Positions 24,482 to 33,715 are shown, counted from the stretch's first letter. The stretch is DNA of 64,000 bases from Sandaracinaceae bacterium (GCA_020633195.1 JACKEC010000014.1:868001-932000); one strand, 5' to 3'. Program-made: numbers and translations. Notes: generated by a model from the letters alone, not told the origin.

Positions 24482-25096
24482 CTACTCGGCTTCGCCAGCA
24501 GGCGCCATCGCGGCCAGGAACGGCTCCCACTCGACGAACCGGCGCCGCTGCGCCGCGAGCGAGAGCGCGAGGCTCCAGCTCGGGCGCACGGGGCGCTTGA
24601 GGAGGCGCATCCCGGCCTCCTCGGGCGTGGAGCGGCCCTTCTCGAGGTTGCACCGCCGACACGACGTCACGAGGTTCTCCCACGAGGAGCGCCCTCCCCG
24701 CGACCGCGGCATCACGTGATCGAGGTTGAGCTCTTTGATCCCCGGCCGCTGCGCGCAGTACTGACACGTGTAGTCGTCGCGCATGTACACGTGGCGCCGC
24801 GACAGGCGCAGCGGGGCCCGCGGGACGCGGTTGTAGCCGTCGAGCAAGAGCACGCGTGGGACGCAGATGCGACCGCGCACCGTCCCGATCGACTCCTCTA
24901 GCGGGCTCGCGGGCCGGCGCGCCCAGGCGGGGAAGTCGTACGGCTCGAAGTTCGCGTCGAGGACGCGCGCCCGGCCCAGATAGAGGAGCGCGAAGCCGTT
25001 CCGCGCGTCGGTGATCCGCACCGGTTGATAGCCGCGGTTGAGCACCAGCACCGGCGAGTCGAGCCCCGTTCGCGGGGCCGGGGTGCGGGAGCCCAT
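24482..25096 (-). CDS. HNH endonuclease family protein
   Basis: This 204-residue protein has a C-terminal HNH/zinc fold: C-x2-C (TCQYCAQRP), LDHVMPRSRGG, then NLVTSCRRCNLEKG with the second CxxC. The N-terminal part (PVLVLNRGYQPVRITDARNGFALLYLGRARVLD) is the block typically found before HNH in a widespread housekeeping-like family of unknown biological role. The ATG at 25096 is chosen; a GTG at 25108 is possible. It lies 25 nt upstream of the ParA fusion and 15-27 nt downstream of the kinase gene on the same strand. Confidence 0.88.
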   Translation of the reverse strand: MGSRTPAPRTGLDSPVLVLNRGYQPVRITDARNGFALLYLGRARVLDANFEPYDFPAWARRPASPLEESIGTVRGRICVPRVLLLDGYNRVPRAPLRLSRRHVYMRDDYTCQYCAQRPGIKELNLDHVMPRSRGGRSSWENLVTSCRRCNLEKGRSTPEEAGMRLLKRPVRPSWSLALSLAAQRRRFVEWEPFLAAMAPAGEAE

Positions 25097-25123
25097 CACG
25101 AACACCACGTCACGAGGCGCGTC

Positions 25124-26695
25124 TCACGAGGACCACGTCGCCTCATAGATGTCCTTGTCGTCGCCGAGGGCCGCCGCACGCGCGACGCGGACGTCGACCT
25201 CCCGGGCGCCCGCGATCCGGAGCGCCTCGTCGAGGTAGCCCGCGATCATCGCGTTGAGCGCGAGGCTCGGGTCGTCCATCCCCTCGACGACGAGGCGGCC
25301 GTAGCCACGACCCAGCTTCGCGACCACCACGTGGCCCTGGTCGAAGTAGCGGGTCCACACCTCGGGGACGAGCGAGAACAGGATCTCCGGGGTGCGGACC
25401 TCGAGCGCGGGGTCGGTCCGGCTCGCGCCCCGTCGGGCGAGGTAGCGACCGGCCTCGGCCACGAGCTTTCGGTCGCCCTTGCCCTTCTCGCGATCGATCG
25501 CCTCGAGCAGGTAGACGGGCCGCGGCAGCACGTACCACCGCTCGCGATCGATGCCCGCCACCACCACCGCGTGCAGCAGCGGCTCGCTCGCGATCCACCG
25601 GTCCACGTCGACGCCGTCGAAGCGCTCGCGCAGGAAGTCCAGGATCTCGACCAGCGCCGCCCCCGCGACGGTGGGCCGAGCTGGAGAGACCGCCGCGGCG
25701 CTCTCGACCTCCATCTCGCGCGCCCGGAGCTGGCGGAGCTCCATCGTCAGCGTGTCGGTGCTGTCGAGGAGCTCGGACGGGGGCTCGGCGCCATACGCCA
25801 CCAAGGCCTCGCCCATCTCCTCGGCGTACTGGTACCTGTCGTCGGCGCTCTTCTCGAGGGCCTTCTGGACGATCGCCTCGAGCCCCGGATCGACGTCGAC
25901 GCCGATCGAACGGAAGGTCGGCGGCGGCTCGTCGGTGATGGCCCGGCACATGTCCGGGAAGCTCGGCTGGTCGAAGGGCACCCGCCCCGCGAGCATCTGG
26001 TACAGCAGCACCCCGACCGCGTAGAGGTCGACGCGCGCGTCGCGCACCCGGCGCCCCAGGATCTGCTCGGGGGACGCGTGGGTGGGCGTGCCCATCGTCT
26101 TGCCCGACGGGGTCAGGTCGTTCGGCCCGCTCTGATCGTTGGCCGAGTCGATGATGGCGGCGACGCCGAAGTCGAACAGCTTCACGTGGTCGCGCTTGTT
26201 GCCCTGCACCGTCAACATGACGTTCTCGGGCTTCAGGTCGCGATGGATGATCCCCTCGCCGTGGGCGGCGGCGAGGGCGGCGAGCACTTGCCCGGCGATC
26301 TTCGCGGCCCGTTTGGCGTCGAAGGCGCCGTCCTCGCGGAGCGCTTGCGCGAGGCTCTTCCCGCGCACGTACTCCATCACCGTGTACGGCGCGCCGTTGG
26401 GCTCGATGCCCATGTCGAGCACGTCGACGATGTTCTCGTGGCCCACGCTCGCCGCGGCGCGCGCCTCGCGCTGGAACCGCGCGATCGTCACCCCCTCGTC
26501 GGCGAGGTGATGATGGAGGACCTTGACCGCGACCGTCCGCCCGATGGCGACGTTCTCGGCCTTGTAGACGGTGCCCATGCCGCCCCGGCCGAGCACCCGG
26601 CGGAGGCGGTACTTGCCGCCGACGACCGCCCCGACGAGGCTGCGTGGGCTGACGAACGTGCGGGGCGCGCCGCCGCTCGGGTCGGGCGTCAACAT
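25124..26695 (-). CDS. Ser/Thr protein kinase with C-terminal novel domain
   Basis: This is a 523-residue soluble Hanks-type kinase. GRGGMGTVY, the VAVKVLHHHL lysine, HRDLKPEN, FDFG and SPEQILG are all present, so it should be catalytically competent. After a short linker the last ~180 residues (LVEILDFLRERFDG onward) form a domain with the same order of elements as the C-terminus of the kinase at 13193-15139: an L..I.RE/E.G.GD segment, a P-E..F..VP..W/F..Y stretch, G-x-hydrophobic-V-x-G, and a final AG-x-x-V-x-V strand. The ATG at 26695 (MLTPDPSGG) is preferred; an in-frame ATG at 26754 is also possible. A TATCCT hexamer lies at 26743-26748. Confidence 0.9.
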   Translation of the reverse strand: MLTPDPSGGAPRTFVSPRSLVGAVVGGKYRLRRVLGRGGMGTVYKAENVAIGRTVAVKVLHHHLADEGVTIARFQREARAAASVGHENIVDVLDMGIEPNGAPYTVMEYVRGKSLAQALREDGAFDAKRAAKIAGQVLAALAAAHGEGIIHRDLKPENVMLTVQGNKRDHVKLFDFGVAAIIDSANDQSGPNDLTPSGKTMGTPTHASPEQILGRRVRDARVDLYAVGVLLYQMLAGRVPFDQPSFPDMCRAITDEPPPTFRSIGVDVDPGLEAIVQKALEKSADDRYQYAEEMGEALVAYGAEPPSELLDSTDTLTMELRQLRAREMEVESAAAVSPARPTVAGAALVEILDFLRERFDGVDVDRWIASEPLLHAVVVAGIDRERWYVLPRPVYLLEAIDREKGKGDRKLVAEAGRYLARRGASRTDPALEVRTPEILFSLVPEVWTRYFDQGHVVVAKLGRGYGRLVVEGMDDPSLALNAMIAGYLDEALRIAGAREVDVRVARAAALGDDKDIYEATWSS

Positions 26696-26742
26696 CGCCC
26701 CTTCGCTGCCCCCGACTTCCGAGACGCCCCAAGCACGGACGG

Positions 26743-26748
26743 AGGATA
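26743..26748 (-). promoter_or_regulatory. Possible -10 element for the kinase gene
   Basis: TATCCT read on the minus strand, 47 nt before the preferred ATG at 26695. If used, it favours the shorter start, because the upstream ATG at 26754 would lie outside the transcript. Confidence 0.3.
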
Positions 26749-26816
26749 GCTCCATCCCGGGGCCCCCCCAAGGGTCCCGAACGAAACCGGACGGCGTCGG
26801 GCCCGATGTGCCCTGC

Positions 26817-28409
26817 ATGCGCGCGCTCTCGATCGCCCTCGCGGCGTTGACCACGGGCTGCCTCCAGGCGCCCGCCCCTCCTCCACTCGACGACGCGGGG
26901 ACCCCGCCGGACGCGGGCGCGCCCCCTCGCCTCGCGCTCGAGTCCGTGGAGATCGAGGATCTCTCGGGCGCGGCGTGGCCTGACTCCGCCATGCCTCGAC
27001 GCCCGGTGATTCGCCTCACCTGGACCACCGCGCCGCGCCTCGACCCGGACACCGAGCCGCCGGTCTGGATCCTCCGCGGTGCCCCCGACGACGCGCTGCT
27101 CGACGATCTCTCGAGCGCGCCGCTCCGGGTCGCCAACACGTCGCGGATCGTCCCCGCGACCCTCGTCGCGGGTGCCCGCACGTGGGAGCTCCGGATCGAC
27201 GAGCGCCTCGATCGGGGCGCCGACGCGACCCTGGCGATCGGCGCCTGGCTCCGCGACGCCGACGGCGAGCCCGTCGAGGGCGCGACCGCGCTCGGCCTCC
27301 GCGTCGGCGAGGATCCGTCGGTGGGCGCCGAGGTCCGCGCCACCTGGCCTCCCGACGGAGCGATGGCGGTGTCCCCGAGCCTCACCGAGATCGCCATCGC
27401 CCTCGACGGGCCCTTCGCATCGATCGCCGAGGGATCGATCCTGCTCCTCGAAGGGGATCGCCCCGAAGACACCACCGCAGCCGCCGTCCCCTGCCCCGAC
27501 GTGGGTTGGCCCGACGGCTGGTGCGTGCGCCTCACTCCGTCGCGACCGCTGCGCCGCGGCAGCGAGCACCGGATCGCGATCGACACCCACCTCCTCGACG
27601 CCACCGGAGCGCCGATCGGGCCCTGGGAGGGCCGGTTCACGACCTCGTCGGACGACGCCCCGCCCCCGCCCGAGCTGCGCGTCCCCGAGCGCTGCGCCCT
27701 CGACGAGACCCTCACCGAGCTCGGCTGCCTCCTCGCGGACGACGAGCGGATCGAGCTCCGGATCGACGCGGGCGAGCCCGTGCGGTGGCGATGGGCCCTC
27801 GGTGACGCCGAGGTCTTCGGGATCGCGCCGCGCGGCGCCGTCACGATCCACGTCGGGGGCCTCGCCCCGGAGACCGCGCTCGAGGGCCAGCTCACGCTCG
27901 AGGGGACGAGCGGCGCCGTCACCGCGCTGAGCCTCCCCGTCGAGACCACCGAGCCCCTCGCGACGGTCGCCATCGTCGAGGTCCGCCCCGATCCGAGAGG
28001 CCCCGAACCCACCCAGGAGTACGTGGAGATACTAAACTTCGGCGCGATGCCCCTGGCGCTCGACGGATTCAGCCTCTCCGATCGCGACGACGCGATCGGC
28101 GACCTGCTGTCCGGCACCCTCGCGCCCTCCGAGCGGGTGCTCGTCGTCCCCGAGCGCTTCGACGCCGAGGACCCCGCCGATCCCCCGGTCCCGCCGGGGG
28201 TCCGCCTCGTGCGCGTGGACGGCCCGCTCGGCTCGGGCGGCATCGCGAACGCGGGCGAGCCGCTCTTCCTCCGGGACCCCGCCGGCCACCGCGTCTCGTC
28301 CGCCCCCGCTCGGGCCGCCGCCCCCGGGATCTGCCTCGTCCGCGAGGGCCCCTCGATGCGCGACGCCGAGGGGTTCGCGCTCGCCCCCTGCACGCCGGGC
28401 GTCCCGTGA
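26817..28409 (+). CDS. Lipoprotein with Ig-like domains and lamin-tail domain
   Basis: This 530-residue exported protein has a short signal peptide with lipobox TTGC at residues 12-15. A Pro/Asp linker is followed by beta-rich Ig-like segments, one with the SbsA-like pattern (ATWPPDGAMAVSPSLTEIAIALDGPF). Near the C-terminus is a lamin-tail domain (EYVEILNFGAMPLALDGFSLSD ... ERVLVVPERF). The ATG at 26817 is chosen because the upstream frame is non-homologous and overlaps the divergent kinase promoter. Its stop overlaps the recD2 start (GTGA), an odd partner for a lipoprotein. A structural or surface role is inferred. Confidence 0.75.
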   Translation: MRALSIALAALTTGCLQAPAPPPLDDAGTPPDAGAPPRLALESVEIEDLSGAAWPDSAMPRRPVIRLTWTTAPRLDPDTEPPVWILRGAPDDALLDDLSSAPLRVANTSRIVPATLVAGARTWELRIDERLDRGADATLAIGAWLRDADGEPVEGATALGLRVGEDPSVGAEVRATWPPDGAMAVSPSLTEIAIALDGPFASIAEGSILLLEGDRPEDTTAAAVPCPDVGWPDGWCVRLTPSRPLRRGSEHRIAIDTHLLDATGAPIGPWEGRFTTSSDDAPPPPELRVPERCALDETLTELGCLLADDERIELRIDAGEPVRWRWALGDAEVFGIAPRGAVTIHVGGLAPETALEGQLTLEGTSGAVTALSLPVETTEPLATVAIVEVRPDPRGPEPTQEYVEILNFGAMPLALDGFSLSDRDDAIGDLLSGTLAPSERVLVVPERFDAEDPADPPVPPGVRLVRVDGPLGSGGIANAGEPLFLRDPAGHRVSSAPARAAAPGICLVREGPSMRDAEGFALAPCTPGVP

Positions 28410-30568
28410 ACGAGTCCCTGCCGCTGCCCACCCCTTCCCGCGCCGGCGCCGAGGTCGTCGTGCAGGGGACCGTGGCCGAGCAGCGGTGGGCCAGCGCCGA
28501 CGGACGCTTCGCGGTGATCCGCGTGGAGCTCGAGGCCCGGTCCGAGTCCATCACCGTGATCGGCGACGTGGCCGGGCTGGCCGAGGGCGAGGACGCGCGG
28601 TTCCGCGGCGCTTGGGAGGAGCACGCCAAGTACGGCGCGCGCTTCCGCGCGGTCGGCTGGACGCCCGTGCTGCCGACCACCCGCGCCGGCCTCGCGCGCT
28701 TCCTCGGCTCCGGCCTGATCCCGGGCGTGGGCCCGGCGCTCGCGGAGCGGCTCGTGGGGACGTTCGGCGATCGGACGCTGGACGTCATCACGCAGCAGAG
28801 CGCGCGCCTGCGCGAGGTGCAGGGCATCGGTGCCAAGCGCGCCGGCGCCATCGCCGAGGCGGTGCGGGCGCGCCGCGCGGACGCCGAGCAGCTCACGTTC
28901 CTGCACTCGCTCGGGATCGGCCCCGCGCTGTCCCGGAAGCTCTTGCGCAAGTACGAGGGCCGCACCGTCGAGGTGCTCCGCGAGGACCCGTACCTCGCCG
29001 CCGAGGAGGTCCGCGGGATCGGCTTCCGCACCGCGGACCAGATCGGTCGCGCGGCCGGCATCGCCACCGACGATCCCCGCCGCGCCGCCGGGGCGGTGCT
29101 CCACCTCGTGGGCAAGGGCGCCGACGACGGCCACGTGTTCCTCCCGATCGACGTGCTGCGCGATGGGGCCCGAACGCTCGAGGTGCCCGAGGATCTCGTC
29201 GACCCGGCGGTCGAGACCCTCGAGGCGCGTCAGATGCTGATCGTCGAGGACGGCGGGGTGTACGCGCCGCCGCTGCACCGCGCCGAGGTGCGCGCGGCGG
29301 AGCGGCTCGCGGCGCTGTCCCGCCCCCGCGCCGGCCGCGAGTCCGCGGCCCGGGCGCTCACGCTCCCCACCGAGCTGTCGGACCAGCAGCGCGACGCCGT
29401 CCGCGCGGCGCTGACCAACGGGCTGATGGTCCTCACGGGCGGCCCGGGGACGGGCAAGACGACGACCGTCGAGGCGATCGTCGACTCGCACACCGCGCTC
29501 GAGCTCCGGGTGACCCTCTGCGCGCCGACCGGGCGGGCCGCCAAGCGCATGAGCGAGGCCAGCGGACGCGAAGCGAAGACGATCCACCGCCTGCTCGAGT
29601 GGAACCCCGCGACCGCGTCGTTCTCGCGAGACGCCAAGAGCCCGCTCGACACCGATCTGGTCCTCGTCGACGAGGCGTCGATGCTCGACCTCCCGCTCGC
29701 GCGCGCGCTCCTCGACGCGATCCCTGCGAGCGCGAGCCTGGTGCTCGTCGGCGACGTCGACCAGCTCCCTCCGGTCGGCGCGGGGCAGGTCCTGCGCGAG
29801 CTGATCCGGTCCGGGACCGCGCCGGTGGTCCGCCTCGACCGCGTGTTCCGCCAAGCGCAGAAGAGCGCCATCGTCCGCGGCGCGCACGACATCTTGCATG
29901 GTCGCGTCCCCAGCCCGACCCCTCGCGGGGACAAGGGCCCTGGCGATCTCTTCATCGTGCGCGCGCGGGAGGCTGCCGCGATCCAGGAGCGCCTCGTCGC
30001 CACCCTTCGCCGCATCCCCGAGGCCTATGGGCTCGACGCGCGACGCGACGTCCAGGTGCTCGTGCCGATGCGCCGCGGGCCGATCGGCACCGAGAACCTC
30101 AACCAGGTCCTGCAGGACGAGCTGAACCCGAGCCGCGGGGGCCCGGGGGCGGGGCTCCGGGCGGGGGACAAGGTCATGCAGCTCCGCAACGACTACGAGC
30201 GCGAGGTCTTCAACGGCGACATCGGCTGGGTCCGCCGCGTCGCGGACGGAGTGACCTACGTCGAGTTCGACTCGGGGCTCCGAAGCTACGACGCCGACGC
30301 GCTCGACGCGCTCGCGCTCGCGTACGCCTCCACCATCCACAAGGCGCAGGGGTCCGAGTTCCCAGGCGTCGTCGTCGTGCTGAGCGGCGCGCACCACGTC
30401 CTGTTGAACCGTTCGCTCCTCTACACCGCCGTGACCCGCGCCAAACGGCTCGTCGTGCTGGTCGGCGACGAGCGCGCGATCGCGCGAGCCGCGAGGACGG
30501 GGCGTGAGCGACAGAGCCACTGTCGCCTCGCCGAACGGCTGATCGGGGCTACTACGTCGCCCTCATGA
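28406..30568 (+). CDS. recD2: RecD2-type 5'-3' DNA helicase
   Basis: This 720-residue SF1B helicase resembles stand-alone RecD2. The N-terminal OB-like region (VVVQGTVAEQRW) is followed by helix-hairpin-helix segments (about 100-215, e.g. GSGLIPGVGPALAERLV, VQGIGAKRAGAIAEAV). Walker A GGPGTGKTT is at 345-353, then Walker B (LVLVDEASMLD), GDVDQLPPVGAGQVL, and the C-terminal UvrD-like segment YASTIHKAQGSEFPGVVVVL with TAVTRAKRLVVLVGD. The GTG at 28406 overlaps the upstream lipoprotein stop, and its own stop overlaps the truD ATG. Probable role: DNA repair without RecBC. Confidence 0.93.
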   Translation: MNESLPLPTPSRAGAEVVVQGTVAEQRWASADGRFAVIRVELEARSESITVIGDVAGLAEGEDARFRGAWEEHAKYGARFRAVGWTPVLPTTRAGLARFLGSGLIPGVGPALAERLVGTFGDRTLDVITQQSARLREVQGIGAKRAGAIAEAVRARRADAEQLTFLHSLGIGPALSRKLLRKYEGRTVEVLREDPYLAAEEVRGIGFRTADQIGRAAGIATDDPRRAAGAVLHLVGKGADDGHVFLPIDVLRDGARTLEVPEDLVDPAVETLEARQMLIVEDGGVYAPPLHRAEVRAAERLAALSRPRAGRESAARALTLPTELSDQQRDAVRAALTNGLMVLTGGPGTGKTTTVEAIVDSHTALELRVTLCAPTGRAAKRMSEASGREAKTIHRLLEWNPATASFSRDAKSPLDTDLVLVDEASMLDLPLARALLDAIPASASLVLVGDVDQLPPVGAGQVLRELIRSGTAPVVRLDRVFRQAQKSAIVRGAHDILHGRVPSPTPRGDKGPGDLFIVRAREAAAIQERLVATLRRIPEAYGLDARRDVQVLVPMRRGPIGTENLNQVLQDELNPSRGGPGAGLRAGDKVMQLRNDYEREVFNGDIGWVRRVADGVTYVEFDSGLRSYDADALDALALAYASTIHKAQGSEFPGVVVVLSGAHHVLLNRSLLYTAVTRAKRLVVLVGDERAIARAARTGRERQSHCRLAERLIGATTSPS

Positions 30569-31620
30569 CGATCGACCTCGCCGCCGCCGCGGACACGAGC
30601 GCCCTCCCCTACGTCACCGCGAGCCGCGGAGAGCCCATCGAGGCGGCGTTCCGGGATCGACCCGAGGACTTCGTCGTCGACGAGATCCCCGCCTACGCCC
30701 CTTGCGGCGAGGGGGACCACCTCTACGTCCGCTTCGAGAAGCGCGAGCTCAACACCCCCGACGCGGTGCGCCGCATCGCCCAGGCGCTCGGCGTCGACCC
30801 GCGCGCCGCCGGCTGGGCCGGCCTCAAGGACCGCAAGGCGATCACCACCCAATGGGCGAGCTTCGAGCGGGCCGACCCCGCCAAGCTCGACGCCCCGATC
30901 GACGGCGTGCGCGTCCTCGAGTCCGCGCGGCACGGCAACAAGCTCCGCACCGGGCACCTCGAGGGGAACCGCTTCGACCTGCTCCTGCGCGGCGCCCCCG
31001 CGGACCGCGCCGAGGACCTCCGCGCCACCCTCGCCGAGCTCGAGGCCCGCGGCGTGCCGGCGTACTTCGGTCCGCAGCGGTTCGGCCGCGACGGCAGCAA
31101 CGTCGGCGACGCCGTCCGCTGGCTCGTCGGCGGCGGGCGCCCGCCGCGGGACCGCTTCAAGCGCAAGCTGCTCGTTTCGGCCTTCCAGTCCGCGATGTTC
31201 AACCAGCTCCTCGCCGCGCGCATCGACGAGGGCACGCTCGAGACCGCGCTCCTCGGCGACCTCCTGCAGAAGGTCGGCTCGGGCGGCCTCTTCGGCTGTG
31301 AGGACCCCGAGGTGGACTCGGCGCGCGCCCGCGCCTTCGAGATCACGGCGACGGGCCCGATGTTCGGCCCCAAGATGCGCTGGCCCACGGCCGACGTCCT
31401 CGCGCGCGAACAAGAGACGCTGCGCGCCTTCGGCGTCGAGCCCGCGGATCTGCGCGGCTTCGGCAAGGCGGGCCCCGGGACGCGCCGCCCCTACCGCCTC
31501 CGGCTCGGCGCCCCCGAGGTCGAGGCTGGCCCCGACGGCGTGCGGGTCCGCTTCACCCTGCCCGCGGGAGCCTACGCGACCGTCGTCGTGAGGGAGCTGC
31601 TCCGGCGGGAGGTGAGCTGA
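30565..31620 (+). CDS. truD: tRNA pseudouridine synthase D
   Basis: This 351-residue enzyme makes pseudouridine 13 in tRNA. The catalytic aspartate is D89 in AGLKDRKAITTQW, the TruD signature. The N-terminal FRDRPEDFVVDEI and the FGPQRFGRDGSN block are also characteristic. Length is normal. The ATG at 30565 overlaps the recD2 stop (ATGA). The following ExbB gene begins 120 nt later with its own ribosome-binding site. Confidence 0.94.
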   Translation: MTIDLAAAADTSALPYVTASRGEPIEAAFRDRPEDFVVDEIPAYAPCGEGDHLYVRFEKRELNTPDAVRRIAQALGVDPRAAGWAGLKDRKAITTQWASFERADPAKLDAPIDGVRVLESARHGNKLRTGHLEGNRFDLLLRGAPADRAEDLRATLAELEARGVPAYFGPQRFGRDGSNVGDAVRWLVGGGRPPRDRFKRKLLVSAFQSAMFNQLLAARIDEGTLETALLGDLLQKVGSGGLFGCEDPEVDSARARAFEITATGPMFGPKMRWPTADVLAREQETLRAFGVEPADLRGFGKAGPGTRRPYRLRLGAPEVEAGPDGVRVRFTLPAGAYATVVVRELLRREVS

Positions 31621-31668
31621 GCAACTCGCTTGCAAGAGGGGTCAACATGCGTCAAGCCCACGGGCACT

Positions 31669-31686
31669 CGGACGGCGGATCGTCCG
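31669..31686 (+). terminator. Weak hairpin after truD
   Basis: CGGACG, a 6-nt loop and CGTCCG form a 6-bp perfect stem between truD and the ExbB gene. There is no U-tract after it, so it is at best a weak or Rho-assisted terminator. Confidence 0.2.
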
Positions 31687-31740
31687 TTGCCATCGGGCCG
31701 CTAGGCCCCATGAAGCGATGGCCCAGCGCCTGGAGATGGT

Positions 31741-32397
31741 GTGGATATTCAGGAACGACTGACCGCGTTCGCGATGCTCGGGGCCGAGTGGGTCATGTGG
31801 CTGCTCGTGATTCTGTCGGTCATCGTGCTCGCGATCGTGCTCGAGCGCGCCTACTACATCATCGCCTCGCGCGATGACGTCGAGGGCCTCAAGCGAGACC
31901 TCCTCAAGCGCCTCCGCGGCGCCGACATCGACGGAGCCAAGAAGCGCCTCAAGGCCAGCAAGTCCTTCGAAGCGCGCATCGCGCTCGCGGGCCTCGAGTC
32001 CGCCGACGACGGCTACGCCGCGGCGGAGGAGCGCATGCAGGGCGAAGGCGCGCTCGCGAAGCTCGCGATGGAGCGCAACCTCGCGTTCGTCGGCACCGTC
32101 GGCAACAACGCCCCCTTCGTCGGGCTGCTCGGCACGGTCATCGGGATCATCCGCGCCTTCCACGAGCTCGAGACGAGCCAGGGCCAGGTCTCCGCGGGGC
32201 TGATGGCGGAGATCGGCGAGGCGCTCGTCGCCACCGCGATCGGGCTGCTCGTCGCCATCCCGGCGGTCGCGTTCTTCAACCTCTTCCTGCGCGTCATCAA
32301 GGCTCGGATCGCCCGCGGTGACGCGCTCGGCGCCGAGGTCCTCGCGCACCTCAAGAGCACCCGGGCCGCCACGGCTGGCGACGACGGCGAGGCCTGA
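31741..32397 (+). CDS. exbB: MotA/TolQ/ExbB proton channel protein
   Basis: This 218-residue inner-membrane protein has three hydrophobic helices (about 15-38, 110-135, 157-185). The ExbB/TolQ block NAPFVGLLGTVIGIIRAFHELE and EIGEALVATAIGLLVAIPAVAFFN is intact. It uses the proton gradient to energise an outer-membrane or envelope process together with ExbD. The GTG start at 31741 has GGAG 5 nt upstream. It is the first gene of a tight exbB-exbD-tonB unit (2 nt to exbD). TolQ or an AglR-type gliding-motor role cannot be excluded from sequence alone. Confidence 0.9.
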   Translation: MDIQERLTAFAMLGAEWVMWLLVILSVIVLAIVLERAYYIIASRDDVEGLKRDLLKRLRGADIDGAKKRLKASKSFEARIALAGLESADDGYAAAEERMQGEGALAKLAMERNLAFVGTVGNNAPFVGLLGTVIGIIRAFHELETSQGQVSAGLMAEIGEALVATAIGLLVAIPAVAFFNLFLRVIKARIARGDALGAEVLAHLKSTRAATAGDDGEA

Positions 32398-32399
32398 AC

Positions 32400-32822
32400 G
32401 TGGGGGCCAGCGGCGGATCGGACGACGACGACATCATCACGGCGATCAACGTCACGCCGCTGGTCGACATCGTGCTCGTGCTCCTGATCATCCTCATGGT
32501 CACGGCGAGCTACATCGTCTCGAAGAGCATCCCGATGGACCTGCCGAACGCGGTGACGGGGGGCGAGAGCCCGCCGCGCACGCTGACGGTCTCGATCGAT
32601 CAGGACAGCCAGCTCTACATCGACGCCGAAGAGGTCACGTGGGACGAGCTCCGCGCGCGCGCCCACCGCTTCGCGGCCGAGGAGAGCGAGGCGCGGGCCG
32701 TCATCGCGGCGGACCGCCGCGTCAGCCACGGCGAGTTCATCCACATCATCGACATCCTCCGCGACGAGGGGATCGTCCGCTACGCGATCAACGTGAACCC
32801 GCAAGATCCCGCCAACCCGTGA
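32400..32822 (+). CDS. exbD: ExbD/TolR biopolymer transport protein
   Basis: This 140-residue protein has one N-terminal membrane helix after INVTPLVDIVLVLLIILMV. The ion-carrying aspartate (PLVDIVLVLL) is conserved. The periplasmic part (RTLTVSIDQDSQLYIDAEEVTWDEL ... VIAADRRVSHGEFIHIIDILRDEGI) is typical of ExbD/TolR. It starts with GTG 2 nt after exbB, and the TonB gene follows 26 nt later. Confidence 0.92.
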   Translation: MGASGGSDDDDIITAINVTPLVDIVLVLLIILMVTASYIVSKSIPMDLPNAVTGGESPPRTLTVSIDQDSQLYIDAEEVTWDELRARAHRFAAEESEARAVIAADRRVSHGEFIHIIDILRDEGIVRYAINVNPQDPANP

Positions 32823-32848
32823 GGATCCGGCCCTGATCCGGGACCGCC

Positions 32849-33715
32849 GTGCTGCAGTTAGTCAGGCTCGTCACCGCCCTCGTCTTCCTGGATCGGTCCC
32901 CCGCCGACGCACTGAGGCTGTACGCCTCCCTGTTCATCAGCCTCGGCGCCCACGTCGTCGCCGCGATCGCGCTCCTGATCCTGCCGCTCACGGGGTGGCT
33001 CGACCCGGAGCCCGACCCGATCACGATCGAGATCGTCGAGCCGCCCCCCGAGGTGGTCGAGCCGGAGCCCGAGCCGGAGCCCGAGCCGGAGCCCGAGGTG
33101 GTCGAGCCCGAGCCCATCGTCGAGCCCGAGCCCGTGGTCGAGCGGCGGCCCCGCGATCCCATCGATCCGCCCCCCTCGCCGGAGCCTCCCGCCGCCGAGC
33201 CGCCCCCCGCCGAGGAGACGATCGCGGACTTCTCCGGGATGACGCTCACCAACGACCTCGGTGAGTCGTGGGGCAGCGCGACGGGGACCGGCGCGCCCAT
33301 GGACGGCCCCATCGGGCGGCCCGGGGCCGCCGTCACCGGCCGCAACCGGTCGGGCACCGCGGGCGGCACGCCCGGCGGGACGGGGAGCGGAGAGGGCACC
33401 GACCTGGTCGGCCCCGCCGATCTCTCGCGCCGTCCGGGGCCGCCCAACGACCGGCTGCGCGAGGTGCTGCAGCGGAACTACCCTCCGCAGGCGCAGCGTC
33501 AGGGCCTCGAAGGGAGCGCCCGGGTCCGCGTCCGCGTCGAGCCCGACGGCAGCGTCCGCCCGCTCACCGTGCTCAGCGAGGACCAGCCTGGGTTCGGCGA
33601 CGCCTGCCGCCGCACCCTCCGCGAAGGCGGCCGCTGGGAGGCCCCCCTCGATCGCAGCGGCAACGCGGTCGCGACCATCACGACCTTCCGCTGCACCTTC
33701 TCGCTCGACTTCTAA
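32849..33715 (+). CDS. TonB-family energy transducer
   Basis: This 288-residue protein has one N-terminal transmembrane helix (about 27-48). A Pro/Glu-rich region follows (repeated EPEPEP, then PPSPEPPAAEPPPAEE) that could span the periplasm. The C-terminal TonB domain is recognisable as RPGPPNDRLREVLQRNYPPQ, ARVRVRVEPDGSVRPLTVLSED and a final GNAVATITTFRCTFSLDF. The start is GTG at 32849. The next gene encodes a predicted outer-membrane protein, a possible client. Two cysteines in the C-terminal domain are not standard for TonB. Confidence 0.85.
   Translation: MLQLVRLVTALVFLDRSPADALRLYASLFISLGAHVVAAIALLILPLTGWLDPEPDPITIEIVEPPPEVVEPEPEPEPEPEPEVVEPEPIVEPEPVVERRPRDPIDPPPSPEPPAAEPPPAEETIADFSGMTLTNDLGESWGSATGTGAPMDGPIGRPGAAVTGRNRSGTAGGTPGGTGSGEGTDLVGPADLSRRPGPPNDRLREVLQRNYPPQAQRQGLEGSARVRVRVEPDGSVRPLTVLSEDQPGFGDACRRTLREGGRWEAPLDRSGNAVATITTFRCTFSLDF

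Noticed and set aside
25124..30520. Single 1798-codon minus-strand frame spanning the kinase and the genes beyond it
   Set aside because: Only the last 523 residues are kinase. The upstream part is the reverse complement of the lipoprotein and recD2 genes, with no protein-like composition.
33040..33150. Tandem EPEPEP-type repeats as a DNA repeat array
   Set aside because: They are the codons of the Pro/Glu spacer of the TonB-family protein, so the repeat is explained by the protein.
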